Shown one piece after another: positions 26,030-36,307 of a DNA stretch of 64,000 nt. The DNA lies in contig NZ_QGNJ01000001.1 in the NCBI RefSeq assembly GCF_003336875.1, positions 1 through 64,000 of the forward strand, read 5' to 3'. Origin of the DNA: Oleisolibacter albus (GTDB lineage Bacteria > Pseudomonadota > Alphaproteobacteria > Azospirillales > Azospirillaceae). Made by a program: the position numbers and the translations under genes. A model generated the notes under the pieces. That model was given only the letters and a program-made list of their open reading frames with translations. It had not been told where the DNA came from and did no database searches. The first letter of the stretch is position 1, and each line of letters begins with the position of its first letter.

Positions 26030-28198
26030 ATGGGGGATGCACCCCACCGGGGCCGGGCCGTGAGGCCGGTCACCCCCATGCATCGTCACGCACACAACTC
26101 TCGCCGACAACCATCCTGGACTGTGCCCATCCGCGGCATTGCCCAGTTGGCAACCCAGATGTTCGCAGGACTGGCGGCTGAACGGGGCCGCTGGCCGCTT
26201 TGGCTGCCGGTCGGCTTCGCCGCGGGCATCTGTCTCTACTTCATGCTGCCCGAGGAGCCGCCATTCTGGTCGGGGGCAATGGCGGTTCTGGCGCTTCTGC
26301 TGGCTACAGTTGTGTGCGGGGCGGAATTCCGGGTTCTGCCGGTGGCCTGTCTGTCCCTGGCGATTGGCTTTCTGGCGGCACAGGCCAGAACGGCAATGGT
26401 GGCGACACCGGTTCTGCAGGCCGACCTCGACCGGGTTCATGTGACCGGCACCGTCACGTCGGTGGAGCAGTTGGATGGAGGGATGCGTGTCATCCTGTCC
26501 GCGACCATGGTCAGTGGACTCGAGACCGAGGGGACGCCGGCGCGGATCAGGCTGCGGTTCCGCAGTCTGGACCGTATTCCACAGCCGGGTATGCGCATCC
26601 GGGTCCTGGCCTCGCTACAGGCTCCGTCGGGGCCAGTGGAGCCCGGCGCCTTCGATTTCCGCCGGCATGCCTTCTTCCAGTCCATCGGTGCGGTCGGCTT
26701 TGCCTATCGCCGCTGGGAGTTGATGCCGGCGCTCACCCCGAACCTCTGGGAGCGTGTCAACACGGGGTTCGAGGGGGCTCGGCAGTTCATCGCCGACCGG
26801 GTGCAACTCAGGCTGGACGGCGCGTCGGCGGGCGTGGCGACGGCCCTGCTGACGGGGGAGGTGACGGCCATCCCGGAAGCGGATCTGGAGGCCATGCGCC
26901 TGTCCGGCCTTCAGCATCTTCTCTCCATCTCCGGCCTGCATGTGGGGCTGGTCGCGGGGCTTGTCTTCTTCACGCTGCGGGCACTGCTGGCCCTGGTCCC
27001 GCCCATCGCCCTGCATTTCCCCATCAAGAAATGGGCAGCCCTTGCCGCGATGGCGGCCATTCTCTCCTACATGGCCCTTGTCGGTGCGCCGGTGCCGACG
27101 CAGCGTTCGGTTATCATGACCGGGCTGATGCTCACGGCCATTCTGGTTGACCGCAGCCCGTTCTCCTTGCGCATCATCATGCTGGCGGCGGCCGTGGTGT
27201 TGCTGCTTCAGCCGGAGGCCCTGCTCGGCCCCAGCTTCCAGATGTCCTTTGGCGCCGTCACCGCCCTGATCGGCACCTATGATGCGCTGGCACCCCGCCT
27301 GTCCGCCTGGAAGGCGGAGGCCGGTCCGGTCCGGCGTGGTACCCTTTATGTGCTCGGGCTGGTGCTGACGTCCCTGGTGGCGGGAACGGCGACCATGCCG
27401 TTCGCACTCTATCATTTCCAGCAGGTGGCCAATTACGGCGTGCTGGCCAATCTCGTCGCCGTTCCGGTGACGTCATTCTGGATCATGCCCTGGGGGCTTC
27501 TGGTCTATGGGCTGATGCCGTTCGGACTGGAGGGCTGGGCCGTGTCCGCCATGGGCATGGGGGCGGATGTCATTCTGACCACCGCCAGGTTCGTTGCCGG
27601 TCTGGCAGGGGCGTCGCTCCAGGTGCCGGCGGCACCGGCGTGGACCCTGGCGGCCGTCAGTCTCGGTGGACTCTGGCTGCTGCTGTGGTCGGGGCCGATC
27701 CGCTGGCTGGGTCTATCGGGTGTCATCCTCTTCACCGGGGCCTTGTTCTGGCCGGACCTGCCCCATATCCGGGTGGATGCCGAGGGGCGTGTCATCGCCG
27801 TCCGCGCCGCGGATGGGCGTTTGCTGGTCTCGACGCGGCGGGCCGGTCGTTTCGACAGCGATGAATGGCAGCAACGGGACGGGCTGGCCGGAAAGCCGCT
27901 GGTCTGGTCCAAGACGGGGTCCCGGGATGGTGTTGTCCGATGCGGTGAGGGGGCATGCCTGTATCGGCCGCCGGACACCCCTTTGACAGTGCTTCTTCAG
28001 TCGAAGCCGGGCCGTCCGGAACGCTGTCCCGCTGTCGATCTGGTCATCGCTCTGCGTGGGGCCATGCCGTGTCCGGCCAGCACCGTGATAACAGCGGACG
28101 ACCTCGCCGCGCGCGGCGCGCATTCGCTGTTCCTGCGCGGACAGGATCTGGTCGTGAAAACGACACGGCCGCACCCGGGGGCACGGCCGTGGAGCTAG
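26030..28198 (+). CDS. comEC: ComEC/Rec2 family competence membrane protein
   Basis: With the ATG at 26030 the protein has 722 residues; ATGs at 26078 and 26159 would shorten the N-terminus. N-terminal membrane helices are followed by an OB-type DUF4131 region (about 125-225: [19 protein letters not shown] and later [12 protein letters not shown]). The competence domain (about 265-560) has the signature [19 protein letters not shown]. The C-terminal part is short and lacks the metallo-beta-lactamase domain found in longer ComEC proteins. The family forms the inner-membrane channel for incoming single-stranded DNA. Whether this organism is competent is unknown. Its 3' end carries the lexA terminator on the opposite strand. 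Confidence 0.88.
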   Translation: MGDAPHRGRAVRPVTPMHRHAHNSRRQPSWTVPIRGIAQLATQMFAGLAAERGRWPLWLPVGFAAGICLYFMLPEEPPFWSGAMAVLALLLATVVCGAEFRVLPVACLSLAIGFLAAQARTAMVATPVLQADLDRVHVTGTVTSVEQLDGGMRVILSATMVSGLETEGTPARIRLRFRSLDRIPQPGMRIRVLASLQAPSGPVEPGAFDFRRHAFFQSIGAVGFAYRRWELMPALTPNLWERVNTGFEGARQFIADRVQLRLDGASAGVATALLTGEVTAIPEADLEAMRLSGLQHLLSISGLHVGLVAGLVFFTLRALLALVPPIALHFPIKKWAALAAMAAILSYMALVGAPVPTQRSVIMTGLMLTAILVDRSPFSLRIIMLAAAVVLLLQPEALLGPSFQMSFGAVTALIGTYDALAPRLSAWKAEAGPVRRGTLYVLGLVLTSLVAGTATMPFALYHFQQVANYGVLANLVAVPVTSFWIMPWGLLVYGLMPFGLEGWAVSAMGMGADVILTTARFVAGLAGASLQVPAAPAWTLAAVSLGGLWLLLWSGPIRWLGLSGVILFTGALFWPDLPHIRVDAEGRVIAVRAADGRLLVSTRRAGRFDSDEWQQRDGLAGKPLVWSKTGSRDGVVRCGEGACLYRPPDTPLTVLLQSKPGRPERCPAVDLVIALRGAMPCPASTVITADDLAARGAHSLFLRGQDLVVKTTRPHPGARPWS
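28164..28191 (-). terminator. Terminator of the lexA operon, embedded in the 3' end of comEC
   Basis: CACGGCCG (28164-28171) pairs with CGGCCGTG (28184-28191) across a 12-base loop. On the minus strand the stem is followed by TCGTTTTC. It lies 39 bases beyond the lexA stop and within comEC codons, so it is selected in two reading contexts at once. Confidence 0.65.
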
Positions 28199-28229
28199 TC
28201 AGGACAGTTTACGGGGCAGCAGCCCGGAC

Positions 28230-28943
28230 TCAGTGGTAGCGCCGCATCAGCCCGACCAGTTTGCCCTGGACCTTGACCCGGTCGGACCCGAACACCCGTG
28301 TCTCATAGCTGGCGTTGGCGGGCTCCAGGGCGATGGAATTGCCCTTACGGCGCAGCCGCTTCAGGGTCACTTCCCCCTCATCGACCAGGGCGACGACGAT
28401 GGTGCCGCTTTCCGCTGTCTCGCACCGCTGGATGATGACCGTGTCTCCATCCAGGATGCCGGCCTCCACCATGCTGTCGCCGGCCACTTCCAGGGCGTAA
28501 TGCTCGCCATTCCCAAGCATGGTTGCCGGAATATCGATGGTGGTGGACTGGTCCCGCATGGCTTCGATCGGCAGGCCCGCGGCAATCCGGCCGTACAGGG
28601 GCAGGGCGACCGACTCCGCCTCGGGCTTGGCTTCCCGTCCGGCCAGCGATGCGCGGAAATCACCCCGGATGACATTGGGGCGGAACTTTGCGGGGCTGGT
28701 ATCCCCGGCCTTGGGGACGGGCGTCGTCTGTTCCGGCAGACGGGTGACCTCAAGGGCGCGGGCGCGGTGGGGTAGGCGGCGGATGAACCCCCGCTCCTCC
28801 AACCCCGTGATCAGCCGGTGGATGCCGGACTTCGACTTCAGGCCCAGCGCATCCTTCATCTCGTCGAACGACGGCGACACCCCCCCTTCCTTCAGGCGGC
28901 GGTCGATGAACAGCAGCAGTTCCTGTTGTTTGCGAGTCAGCAT
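28230..28943 (-). CDS. lexA: SOS repressor LexA
   Basis: This 237-residue protein starts [21 protein letters not shown]. The N-terminal winged helix (about 1-70) contains [31 protein letters not shown]. The autocleavage site is A122-G123 in [10 protein letters not shown]. The catalytic dyad is S157 in [10 protein letters not shown] and K195 in [10 protein letters not shown]. It represses DNA-damage genes until RecA filaments trigger self-cleavage. It is on the same strand as moeA and ends the trpG-to-lexA cluster, but has its own SOS-controlled promoter at 28983-29031. Confidence 0.97.
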   Translation of the reverse strand: MLTRKQQELLLFIDRRLKEGGVSPSFDEMKDALGLKSKSGIHRLITGLEERGFIRRLPHRARALEVTRLPEQTTPVPKAGDTSPAKFRPNVIRGDFRASLAGREAKPEAESVALPLYGRIAAGLPIEAMRDQSTTIDIPATMLGNGEHYALEVAGDSMVEAGILDGDTVIIQRCETAESGTIVVALVDEGEVTLKRLRRKGNSIALEPANASYETRVFGSDRVKVQGKLVGLMRRYH

Positions 28944-28982
28944 GATGCCCCCGGATATCGCGCCCTGACTGTTCCAGACCGC

Positions 28983-29031
28983 AAGATATGGAACAATACC
29001 GGAACGTCAAGCTCATGTTCTAGTTTGGTTC
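28983..29031 (-). promoter_or_regulatory. lexA promoter with two SOS boxes (GTTC-N7-GTTC type)
   Basis: On the minus strand, TTGACG (29010-29005) and TATCTT (28988-28983) are 16 bases apart. An SOS box lies between and over them: plus-strand GAAC (28991-28994), 7 bases, GAAC (29002-29005). A second box with the same spacing lies just upstream: GTTC (29017-29020), 7 bases, GTTC (29028-29031). The GTTC-N7-GTTC spacing is the known alphaproteobacterial LexA site, so LexA autoregulation is strongly supported. Confidence 0.85.
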
Positions 29032-29091
29032 ATGAAACGTGTCAATGCCGCCTTTCAGCCGCAGCATCAACGATCAGGCGGTGTGGATCTG

Positions 29092-30291
29092 TCAGATCCC
29101 GTCCAGCGGCATCACGTCCACCGGCCCGCCGGCCGGCAGTGCAGGAGCCAGCGGCGGGCGGATGATCAGCCCGTCCGCCCGGACCAGACCGGTCAGCATG
29201 CCGCTGTCCTGCCGCGCAATGGGGCGGGCCTGCAAATGCCCGTCGGCGCCGGGGGCCAGGGTGGCGCGCAGATAATCCTCGCGCGCGTCGTTGGCGGGCA
29301 GATCCACGGCGGCGGCGGCGGCGATCCGTCTGTCCGTCACGGGCAGGCCGAGCAGGGTCTGGATCAACGGACGCAGGAACAGCAGCGCGCAGACCAGGGA
29401 TGAGACGGGATTGCCGGGGAGGCCGAGCACGGGCATGTCGCCCAGATGCCCGAACATCAAGGGCTTTCCCGGCCGCATGGCGATCTTCCAGAAGGCGAGG
29501 TGCAGCCCGCGCGCCTGCAGCGCGGTGCGGACCAGATCATGGTCGCCGACGGAGGCGCCGCCGCTGGTCACCAGCAGGTCACAGCCACGGGCCGCGTCAA
29601 GGTGGGTGGCCAGCGCCGCCGCATCGTCCGGAGCGATACCCAGATCGACCGGTTCTCCACCAAGGCGGTGGATCAGCGCCGCCAGGGCCAGACTGTTGGA
29701 ACTGATGATCTGGCCGGGGGCCGGCGCCGTGCCCGGCATGACGAGTTCGTCACCGGTCGCCAGGACGGCGATGCGCGGGCGCCGGCGGACCATCAGCCAC
29801 GGCACATTCATGGCTGCGGCCAGGGCGATGTCGCGGACGCCGATCCGGGTTCCGGCAGTCAGTCCCACATGGCCGGCCGTGAAATCCTGCCCGGCAGGCC
29901 GCACCCAGCGTCCCGGTCCGCTTCCCTCCCGGACGAGAACGCGATCCCCCTGATCGGTGCAGTTCTCCTGGATCACGACGGTATCGGCGCCGGCCGGGAG
30001 CGCGGCGCCGGTGAAGATGCGCACGGCCTCGCCGGGGCCGACCGTGCCGGCAAAGGGATGCCCGGCAGGCGCTGTGCCGACGCGCCGCAACGTTGCCGGC
30101 AGCACCGTCAGATCCGCCGTGCGCACGGCCCAGCCGTCCATGGCCGAAACGGCCATCGGCGGGTGGGTCAGGCGGGCAAGCACGTCTTCCGCCAGAATGC
30201 GGTCAAGAGCAGCCGGCAGCGCCACCTGCTCGGCGGTCACCGGCTGGACGCCGGCAAGGATGCGGGCGCGGGCCTCAGCGACTGGCAGCAT
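29092..30291 (-). CDS. moeA: Molybdopterin molybdenumtransferase MoeA
   Basis: From the ATG at 30291 the protein has 399 residues; an ATG at 30309 would add six. The MoeA landmarks are [14 protein letters not shown] at the N-terminal domain, [23 protein letters not shown], and the molybdopterin-binding core ending in GASVGDHD ([11 protein letters not shown]). [18 protein letters not shown] follows. It inserts molybdate into adenylated molybdopterin to make the Mo cofactor. It overlaps the 3' end of moaC and is transcribed with it, so two cofactor genes sit between trpC and lexA. Confidence 0.94.
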   Translation of the reverse strand: MLPVAEARARILAGVQPVTAEQVALPAALDRILAEDVLARLTHPPMAVSAMDGWAVRTADLTVLPATLRRVGTAPAGHPFAGTVGPGEAVRIFTGAALPAGADTVVIQENCTDQGDRVLVREGSGPGRWVRPAGQDFTAGHVGLTAGTRIGVRDIALAAAMNVPWLMVRRRPRIAVLATGDELVMPGTAPAPGQIISSNSLALAALIHRLGGEPVDLGIAPDDAAALATHLDAARGCDLLVTSGGASVGDHDLVRTALQARGLHLAFWKIAMRPGKPLMFGHLGDMPVLGLPGNPVSSLVCALLFLRPLIQTLLGLPVTDRRIAAAAAVDLPANDAREDYLRATLAPGADGHLQARPIARQDSGMLTGLVRADGLIIRPPLAPALPAGGPVDVMPLDGI

Positions 30292-30787
30292 CGGCGTCCG
30301 GCGCCTCATAGGTGCCGCTCTTGCCGCCAGCCTTGTAGGCCAGATGGATGCCGCCGATGCCCATCCCCTTATCCACGGCCTTGCACATGTCGTAGATGGT
30401 GAGCGCGGCTACGCTGACCGCAGTCAGCGCCTCCATCTCCACGCCGGTACGCCCCTTCAGCTTGACCGTGGCTTCGATATCCACGGCATTGGCCTCGGGC
30501 ACCAGGGTGAAGTCCACGGCGACCTTGGACAGCAGCAGGGGATGGCAGAGCGGGATGAGGTCCCAGGTCTTCTTGGCCGCCATGATGCCGGCCAACCGGG
30601 CCACGGACAGGACATCGCCCTTGGCCATGCGGCCGTCGCGGATCAGGGCCAGGGTGTCCGGCTGCATGGTCACGCGGCCGCGCGCGGTTGCCACCCGTTC
30701 CGTCTCCGCCTTCGGGGAGACATCGACCATGGTGGCGTTGCCCTGGGCATCGAAATGGGTGAGGGGGCCAGTCTCGGTATCGGTCAT
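30275..30787 (-). CDS. moaC: Cyclic pyranopterin monophosphate synthase MoaC
   Basis: This 170-residue protein has the MoaC core: [18 protein letters not shown], the [13 protein letters not shown] active-site strand, [29 protein letters not shown] and a glycine-rich end, [10 protein letters not shown]. It converts the MoaA product into cyclic pyranopterin monophosphate, the second stage of molybdenum cofactor synthesis. It starts three bases after the trpC stop and overlaps moeA. A trpC-moaC-moeA junction is a conserved alphaproteobacterial arrangement. Confidence 0.96.
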   Translation of the reverse strand: MTDTETGPLTHFDAQGNATMVDVSPKAETERVATARGRVTMQPDTLALIRDGRMAKGDVLSVARLAGIMAAKKTWDLIPLCHPLLLSKVAVDFTLVPEANAVDIEATVKLKGRTGVEMEALTAVSVAALTIYDMCKAVDKGMGIGGIHLAYKAGGKSGTYEAPDADAASR

Positions 30788-30790
30788 GGA

Positions 30791-31600
30791 TCAGGCCGCG
30801 GCGTTGGACGGAGTCGACAGCAGGCTGCGGGTGGCAGCGGTGACATCCGGCTTCGCCATCAGCGATTCCCCGATCAGGAACCGGCGGGCGCCGGCTGCGG
30901 CCAACCGGGCGAGATCGGCGGGCGTATGGATGCCGCTCTCGGCCACCAGCACCCGGTCCGGCGGCACCATGGCCGCCAGCTGTTCCGTGGTGGCCAGATC
31001 GATGGACAGGGTCTTGAGATTGCGGTTGTTCACCCCCAGCAGGCCGCCCGGCAGCCTCAGGGCACGCTCCATCTCCGCCGCATCATGGACCTCGACCAGA
31101 ACGTCCATGCCCAGGCCGGTGGCGGTGTCGTAGAGCTCCCGCGCCTGTCCGTCCTCCAGACAGGCCATGATCAGCAGGATGCAGTCGGCGCCGAGCGCGC
31201 GGCTTTCGACGATCTGATAGGGATCGAGCATGAAATCCTTGCGCAGGGCCGGCAGATCCACCGCCCCGCGGGCCGCCTGCAGGAAGGCATCATCACCCTG
31301 GAAATAGGGGATGTCGGTCAGGACCGACAGGCAGCTGGCCCCACCGGCCCGATAGGCACGGGCCAGGGCCGGCGGATCGAAATCCGCCCGGATCAGGCCC
31401 TTGGACGGGCTGGCCTTCTTGATCTCGGCGATCAGGCCCCATCGTCCGGCCGACACTGCCCGGTCCAGGGCGGCGGCGAAGCCCCGCGGCGGTTCCGCCG
31501 CCTTCGCCGCCTGATCCAGCGCAGCCAGGGGGTGGATCGTCTTGCGTCGCGCCACATGCTCCCGCTTGTCGGCGCAGATGCGGGCCAGGACGTCGGTCAT
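30791..31600 (-). CDS. trpC: Indole-3-glycerol-phosphate synthase
   Basis: The 269-residue TIM barrel is a stand-alone IGPS. It includes [15 protein letters not shown] with the catalytic lysine, [31 protein letters not shown] with the second catalytic lysine, the GVNNRNLKT motif and VAESGI near the phosphate site. It closes the indole ring in tryptophan synthesis. Its start overlaps the trpD stop (ATGA). Confidence 0.96.
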   Translation of the reverse strand: MTDVLARICADKREHVARRKTIHPLAALDQAAKAAEPPRGFAAALDRAVSAGRWGLIAEIKKASPSKGLIRADFDPPALARAYRAGGASCLSVLTDIPYFQGDDAFLQAARGAVDLPALRKDFMLDPYQIVESRALGADCILLIMACLEDGQARELYDTATGLGMDVLVEVHDAAEMERALRLPGGLLGVNNRNLKTLSIDLATTEQLAAMVPPDRVLVAESGIHTPADLARLAAAGARRFLIGESLMAKPDVTAATRSLLSTPSNAAA

Positions 31601-32640
31601 GCTGCTTCCGTGGCAGAGGTGAGCTGGACCAGACGGTCCAGGGCGCGGGCGGCCGCGCCTTGATCAATGGACAGGGCGGCGCGGGCCAGCCCGGCCGGAA
31701 GATCGTCCACAGCGCCGGCAACGACCAGCGCCGCCGCGGCGTTGAGCAGGACGATATCGCGGTAGGGGCCGCGGGCCCCGCCCAGGACGGCACGCAAAGC
31801 CTCGGCATTGGCCTGGGGATCGCCACCGCGCAGATCATCCAGCCCGACCCGCGTCAACCCCACGGCCTCGGGGGTGATCTCGAAATCGCGGACCGCACCG
31901 TCGCGCAGTTCGGAGACGAAGGTCGGCCCGGTCGTGGTGATCTCATCCAGCCCGTCGGATCCATGGACGACCCAGGCGCGTTCCGACCCCAGACGGCCGA
32001 GCACCTGGGCGATCGGCCCGGTCCACCGGCGGTCGAACACCCCCATCAGTTGCCGCTTGGCCCCGGCCGGATTGAGCAGTGGCCCCATCAGGTTGAAGAT
32101 GGTGCGCGTTCCCAGTTCCACCCGCGTCGGCCCCACATTGCGCATGGCCATGTGATGGCGTGGCGCCATCAGGAAGGCGATGTTGGCCTCCCGCAGCGCC
32201 TGTTCGATCCGGGGAAAGTCCGCATCCAGGTTCAGACCCAGCGCACCCAGCACGTCGGCGGCGCCGGACTTGGAGCTGACGGCCCGGTTGCCATGCTTGG
32301 CCACCGGCACGCCGCAACCGGCGACGACGAAGGCGACGGCGGTCGAGATGTTGTAGGTGCCGGCGGAATCACCGCCGGTGCCGCAGGTGTCGATGGTGCC
32401 CGCCGGCGCCTGGATGCGGATGGCCTTGGCCCGCATGGTGCGGGCGGCCCCGGTGATTTCGTCCACCGTCTCTCCGCGCACCCGCAGCGCCATCAGGAAG
32501 CCGCCCATCTGCGCCGGGGTGGCGTTGCCGGACATGATGATGTCGAAGGCCGTCCGCGCCTCGTCCTCGCTGAGGCTGGCACCGCCGGCCACCTTGGACA
32601 GCAGGCCCTTGAAGGTCCCCATATCTGCCGTGCTGGACAT
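31597..32640 (-). CDS. trpD: Anthranilate phosphoribosyltransferase
   Basis: The ATG at 32640 gives 347 residues; the ATG at 32622 would remove six. TrpD motifs seen are [18 protein letters not shown] (PRPP/phosphate loop), [23 protein letters not shown] and MGPLLNPAG. It transfers phosphoribosyl from PRPP to anthranilate. It lies between trpG and trpC, all on the minus strand with very short spacers, consistent with a trpGDC transcript. Confidence 0.96.
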   Translation of the reverse strand: MSSTADMGTFKGLLSKVAGGASLSEDEARTAFDIIMSGNATPAQMGGFLMALRVRGETVDEITGAARTMRAKAIRIQAPAGTIDTCGTGGDSAGTYNISTAVAFVVAGCGVPVAKHGNRAVSSKSGAADVLGALGLNLDADFPRIEQALREANIAFLMAPRHHMAMRNVGPTRVELGTRTIFNLMGPLLNPAGAKRQLMGVFDRRWTGPIAQVLGRLGSERAWVVHGSDGLDEITTTGPTFVSELRDGAVRDFEITPEAVGLTRVGLDDLRGGDPQANAEALRAVLGGARGPYRDIVLLNAAAALVVAGAVDDLPAGLARAALSIDQGAAARALDRLVQLTSATEAA

Positions 32641-32650
32641 GGAGGTGCCT

Positions 32651-33247
32651 TCAGGCGGCGGCCGCGGGTGCGCCGCGGCCGAGCGAACCCAGGAAATTGC
32701 CGAGGATGGTGTGGCCATGCTCGGAGGCGATGCTCTCGGGATGGAACTGCACGCCATGGATCGGCAGATCGCGATGGGACAGGGCCATGATCATGCCGTC
32801 CTCCAGCGCAGCCGTCACCTCCAGGCAGGCGGGCAGGCTTTCCCGCTCCACGATCAGGCTGTGATACCGCGTGGCGCGGAAGGGGCTGGGCAGGCCGCGC
32901 ATCAGCCCCTTGCCCTGGTGGATGACAGGGCTGACCTTGCCATGCATGGGTTCCGGCGCCCGGACGACCTTGCCGCCGAAAGCCTGACCGATGGCCTGAT
33001 GGCCCAGGCAGACGCCCAGCAGCGGAATGCGCTCCCGCGCCGCCGCCTCGATGGTGGACAGACAGATGCCGGCCTTGTCCGGATCGCAGGGGCCGGGGGA
33101 GAGCACGATGCCTTCCGGCTTCAGGGCCAGGGCCTCGTCAACCGTCAGCGCATCGTTGCGGCGGACCTCGACCTTCGCCCCCAGTTCGCCCAGGTAATGC
33201 ACCAGGTTCCAGGTGAAACTATCGTAATTGTCGATCAGCAGCAGCAT
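32651..33247 (-). CDS. trpG: Anthranilate synthase glutamine amidotransferase component
   Basis: The ATG at 33247 gives 198 residues starting [23 protein letters not shown]. The nucleophile is C80 in [17 protein letters not shown], and the triad His/Glu are in GVQFHPESI. It supplies ammonia to TrpE, and in some bacteria also to PabB. No trpE is visible next to it; the upstream neighbour is the divergent cueR. trpE is therefore elsewhere or upstream DNA has been rearranged. Confidence 0.95.
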   Translation of the reverse strand: MLLLIDNYDSFTWNLVHYLGELGAKVEVRRNDALTVDEALALKPEGIVLSPGPCDPDKAGICLSTIEAAARERIPLLGVCLGHQAIGQAFGGKVVRAPEPMHGKVSPVIHQGKGLMRGLPSPFRATRYHSLIVERESLPACLEVTAALEDGMIMALSHRDLPIHGVQFHPESIASEHGHTILGNFLGSLGRGAPAAAA

Positions 33248-33407
33248 GGGACATGATCCGGAATCAGCGAGCGGGTACCGTACAGGCAGGTGGTGGCGAA
33301 TTCCAGCCTGTCCAGGGATGGGCCGCGGGCGACTGGGGTGACGCGGATATGGCCGATCCGCCGGTGCCATTGGGCGATGCGGCCAAAGAACGGGAACGGC
33401 GAGCACC

Positions 33408-33812
33408 ATGAAGATCGGCGAGGCGGCGAAGCGGTCCGGCGTGCCGGCCAAGACCATCCGCTATTACGAGGATATCGGCCTGCTGCCGGCGGCGGACCGG
33501 CGGGGCAACGGTTACCGCGACTACGGCCCGCGGGAGGTCGAGACGCTCCGCTTCATCAGCCGGGCCCGTGGTCTCGGCTTCTCCGTCAAGGAAGTGGCGG
33601 ATCTCATCGCCCTGTGGCATGACCGCGACCGGGCCGCAGCCGATGTGCGTGCCCTGGCCCAGCGGCATCTGGTGGAGATCGACCAGCGTCTGGCGGAGTT
33701 GCAGCAGTTGCGTTCCACACTGACCCGCTTGATCGACCAGTGTCACGGCGGCGCCCATCCGGATTGTCCTATTCTCGATACCCTGTCCGCGCCACATCCC
33801 TGCAACCATTGA
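33408..33812 (+). CDS. cueR: CueR-type MerR-family copper(I)-responsive regulator
   Basis: This 134-residue MerR protein has an N-terminal HTH ([26 protein letters not shown]). The dimerisation helix is followed by the metal loop CHGGAHPDC (C112 and C120). The C-X7-C spacing is characteristic of sensors for monovalent Cu, Ag or Au. The position of E. coli CueR Ser77 reads Ala here (AAADV). The regulator would activate copper export genes by untwisting a promoter with a long spacer. A copper chaperone gene lies 1.3 kb downstream, but no CopA ATPase is in the window. Confidence 0.85.
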   Translation: MKIGEAAKRSGVPAKTIRYYEDIGLLPAADRRGNGYRDYGPREVETLRFISRARGLGFSVKEVADLIALWHDRDRAAADVRALAQRHLVEIDQRLAELQQLRSTLTRLIDQCHGGAHPDCPILDTLSAPHPCNH

Positions 33813-33819
33813 GCACGTC

Positions 33820-35019
33820 ATGGCTGAACGTTCCGCCCCTGGCCGATCGAAACGGCGCGCGCCTGCCCGCGCCGCAAAAACGCGTCAGCGGGCGCGGGCC
33901 CCGGGACGCTCTCTGCTGCCCGTTCTTGGCCTTCTGGCCTTCGTCGTTGTGGCCGGTCTGGCGGCAATGTTCGCCAACGGGGATGATGACGGGCCGGCCT
34001 CCTACACGGCGGTCGAGGCTGCAGACGATTCGGCGCCGGATGAGATGACCGCCGATGAGGCGGCAACGGCGGCGGATGACGGCTCGGGGACCGACCTGCC
34101 GGAAGAGGATGCGGCCGGATTGGCACCGCCACCCGCCCGCCCATCGTTGCCTTCGGGTGCCGAGCCGGTGCGGCGGCCGGACGGTACGGAAGCCGCCGCC
34201 CCGCCCGCACCGGGGGCGCGGGCAACCCAGTCGGCCTTGCTGCCGCCCCCGCCACTGCACCCGCCACTGCCGCCATCGCCGCCCGCTCCTTCCGGCATGG
34301 CGGCGTGGCGGCGGAATGCTGTCCCCGCACCGGCGGCCGACGGCCGGCCGCGCATCGTCATCGTCATCGACGATATGGGGGTGGACCGGAAGCGCAGCGA
34401 CCGTGCCGTGGCCCTGACCGGACCGCTGACCCTTTCCTGGTTGCCCTATGCCCACGATCTGAAGGCCCAGGCCACCGCTGCACGGCAGCGCGGACATGAG
34501 TTGATCGTCCATGTTCCGATGGAGCCCGCCGGCAAAGCCGACCCTGGCCCCGATGCGATGCTGACGCGTCTGCCCGCGGAGGCTCTGCGGGCACGGCTGG
34601 CGAAGAATCTCTCCGCCTTCGACGGCTTCGTCGGCATCAACAACCATATGGGCAGCCGTTTCACGGCCGACCGGGCCGGCATGGCCATCGTGTTGTCGGA
34701 ACTGGCGGGACGGGGACTGCTCTTCCTCGACAGCCGGACGACGGCGGACACCCGGGGGCCGGAACTGGCGGCCCATTACAGGGTGCCGCTGGCCCAGCGC
34801 GATGTGTTCCTCGATCACGACATGTCGCCGGCGGCCGTGCAGGCCGCTCTGGCCAAGGTCGAATCCATTGCCCGGCACAAGGGGCTGGCCATCGCCATCG
34901 GCCATCCCCATGATGCGACGCTGGCGGCCCTGTCCGCGTGGCTGCCGGAGCTGGCGGCCAAGGGGTTCCAACTGGTGCCGCTCAGCGCCGTGGTTCAGTC
35001 CCACGGCCCGGCATCGTGA
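33820..35019 (+). CDS. Divergent polysaccharide deacetylase family protein (YibQ/DUF610 type)
   Basis: At 399 residues, it has a basic cytoplasmic start, one membrane helix (about 31-51: LLPVLGLLAFVVVAGLAAMFA), and an acidic then proline/alanine-rich linker (about 52-165). The C-terminal divergent polysaccharide deacetylase domain (about 170-395) begins RPRIVIVIDDMGVDRKRS, with conserved NNHMGSRFT and IGHPHDATL. Members are envelope proteins near EnvC/CtpA loci in other Proteobacteria; the enzymatic activity is not established. It lies 7 bases after cueR, which is more likely chance proximity or read-through than copper biology. Confidence 0.85.
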   Translation: MAERSAPGRSKRRAPARAAKTRQRARAPGRSLLPVLGLLAFVVVAGLAAMFANGDDDGPASYTAVEAADDSAPDEMTADEAATAADDGSGTDLPEEDAAGLAPPPARPSLPSGAEPVRRPDGTEAAAPPAPGARATQSALLPPPPLHPPLPPSPPAPSGMAAWRRNAVPAPAADGRPRIVIVIDDMGVDRKRSDRAVALTGPLTLSWLPYAHDLKAQATAARQRGHELIVHVPMEPAGKADPGPDAMLTRLPAEALRARLAKNLSAFDGFVGINNHMGSRFTADRAGMAIVLSELAGRGLLFLDSRTTADTRGPELAAHYRVPLAQRDVFLDHDMSPAAVQAALAKVESIARHKGLAIAIGHPHDATLAALSAWLPELAAKGFQLVPLSAVVQSHGPAS

Positions 35020-35125
35020 GGCCGGCGTCCTGATACCGGATGCCGCACGATCAGCCCCGGGCGGGCACCATCGCGCCAGCCGCGTGGTAGGCTGGCCTGA
35101 CCGAGATAGAGCGGAGTTTGTTCCA

Positions 35126-35329
35126 ATGACTGTGACCTACCGTGTGGACGGCATGAGCTGCCAGGGGTGTGCCAACGCCGTATCCCGCGCCATCGAGACC
35201 CGTTTCCCCGGGGTCCGGGCCCTGGTCGATCTCGCTGCCGGCACCGTGTCCGTGCAGGGGCAGGCCGGCAGCGAGGATATCCGCACCGCGGTGGAAGAGG
35301 CGGGCTACGATTTCAGGGGCGTGGCCTGA
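35126..35329 (+). CDS. copZ: Copper chaperone CopZ-like heavy-metal-associated protein
   Basis: This single 67-residue HMA domain carries DGMSCQGCANAVSRAIE, the metal site GMxCxxC (C12 and C15), and ends AVEEAGYDFRG, the standard ferredoxin-like beta-alpha-beta fold. It would carry Cu(I) in the cytoplasm. A weak GGAG lies upstream (35112-35115). With cueR nearby it suggests a dispersed copper-handling set. The next gene on the opposite strand ends three bases beyond it. Confidence 0.85.
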   Translation: MTVTYRVDGMSCQGCANAVSRAIETRFPGVRALVDLAAGTVSVQGQAGSEDIRTAVEEAGYDFRGVA

Positions 35330-35332
35330 CCG

Positions 35333-36307
35333 TCACTTCAGCTCCACGGCATAGCGGTCCAGGGTCAGCACGGACTTGATCAGGCCGTGCTGCTTCAGGA
35401 AGGCGGCGAAGCGGTCATAGCGCCGGCTATCGAGTGCCGCCGGGGCGTGGGCGAAGCGCGGCAGCGTATCATACCAGGCCGCCTTGTTCAGGGGCGTATC
35501 CAGGTCTTTGCGTCCCTTGATGAACAGTTGCCATGCCTCGTCCGGGTGGTTCACCAGATAGAGTGTGCCGCGCTCGACCGCATCCAGGAAACGGCCCAGC
35601 TTCGGATCGCCGAGACGATCCCTGCTGGCGACGAAGATCAGCTCGTCATAGGGCGGAACCCCTTCCTCCTCGGGGAAGAAGGCGCGGCCGGGGCGTTTTT
35701 CCTGCGCCATCTGGTTCATCTCGAAATTGCGGTAGCCGCCGATGGTGGCGTCCACCTGGCCGGACAGCAGGGCCGGCGACAGCGAGAAATTGACGTTGAC
35801 CAGTTCGACATCGGTCAGCTTCAGCCCGTGCCGGCTCAGCATGGTGCCGAGGATGACATCCTCGAAGCCACCGACGGAGAAGCCGACCTTCTTGCCTTTC
35901 AGATCGGCGATGCTCTTGACCGGGCTGTCGGCGGCGACGATCAGGCTGGTCAGCGGCGTGTCGATCAGGGTGCCGAAGCGCACCAGCGGCAGGCCTGCCT
36001 CCACCTGCAGCGGTAGCTGCGGCTGGTAGCTGACGGCGATGTCACCCTTGCCGGCCGCCACCAGCCGCGGGGGATCGTTGGGATCGGCCGGGGCGATCAA
36101 CTCCACCTCAAGCCCGGCCTCGCGGAAAAAGCCCTTCTCCAGCGCCACATAGAGCGGACCGTGGTCTGGATTGACGAACCAGTCCAGCAGCACGGTCAGC
36201 TTGTCCTGGGCTGCCGCCGGCAGGGCGGTCAGCATCAGCGCCGCGGCCACGGTTGCGCCGCGCAGCAATCGGGTCAGCGGGTGTTTCGGTGTCATCTGGG
36301 GCGTCAT
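35333..36307 (-). CDS. thiY: Thiamine-pyrimidine-precursor ABC transporter substrate-binding protein (ThiY/NMT1 type)
   Basis: The ATG at 36307, overlapping the permease stop, gives 324 residues. A signal peptide (about 15-35, cleavage at AAAQ) precedes an NMT1/THI5-like fold: KLTVLLDWFVNPDHGPLYVALEKGFFREAGLEVELI. The WFxNxxHxP(L/I)Y pattern is typical of ThiY-like proteins that bind formylaminopyrimidine or HMP. The operon lies under a TPP riboswitch, which supports import of a thiamine pyrimidine precursor. The exact ligand (HMP versus N-formyl-aminopyrimidine) is not resolved. Confidence 0.88.
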   Translation of the reverse strand: MTPQMTPKHPLTRLLRGATVAAALMLTALPAAAQDKLTVLLDWFVNPDHGPLYVALEKGFFREAGLEVELIAPADPNDPPRLVAAGKGDIAVSYQPQLPLQVEAGLPLVRFGTLIDTPLTSLIVAADSPVKSIADLKGKKVGFSVGGFEDVILGTMLSRHGLKLTDVELVNVNFSLSPALLSGQVDATIGGYRNFEMNQMAQEKRPGRAFFPEEEGVPPYDELIFVASRDRLGDPKLGRFLDAVERGTLYLVNHPDEAWQLFIKGRKDLDTPLNKAAWYDTLPRFAHAPAALDSRRYDRFAAFLKQHGLIKSVLTLDRYAVELK

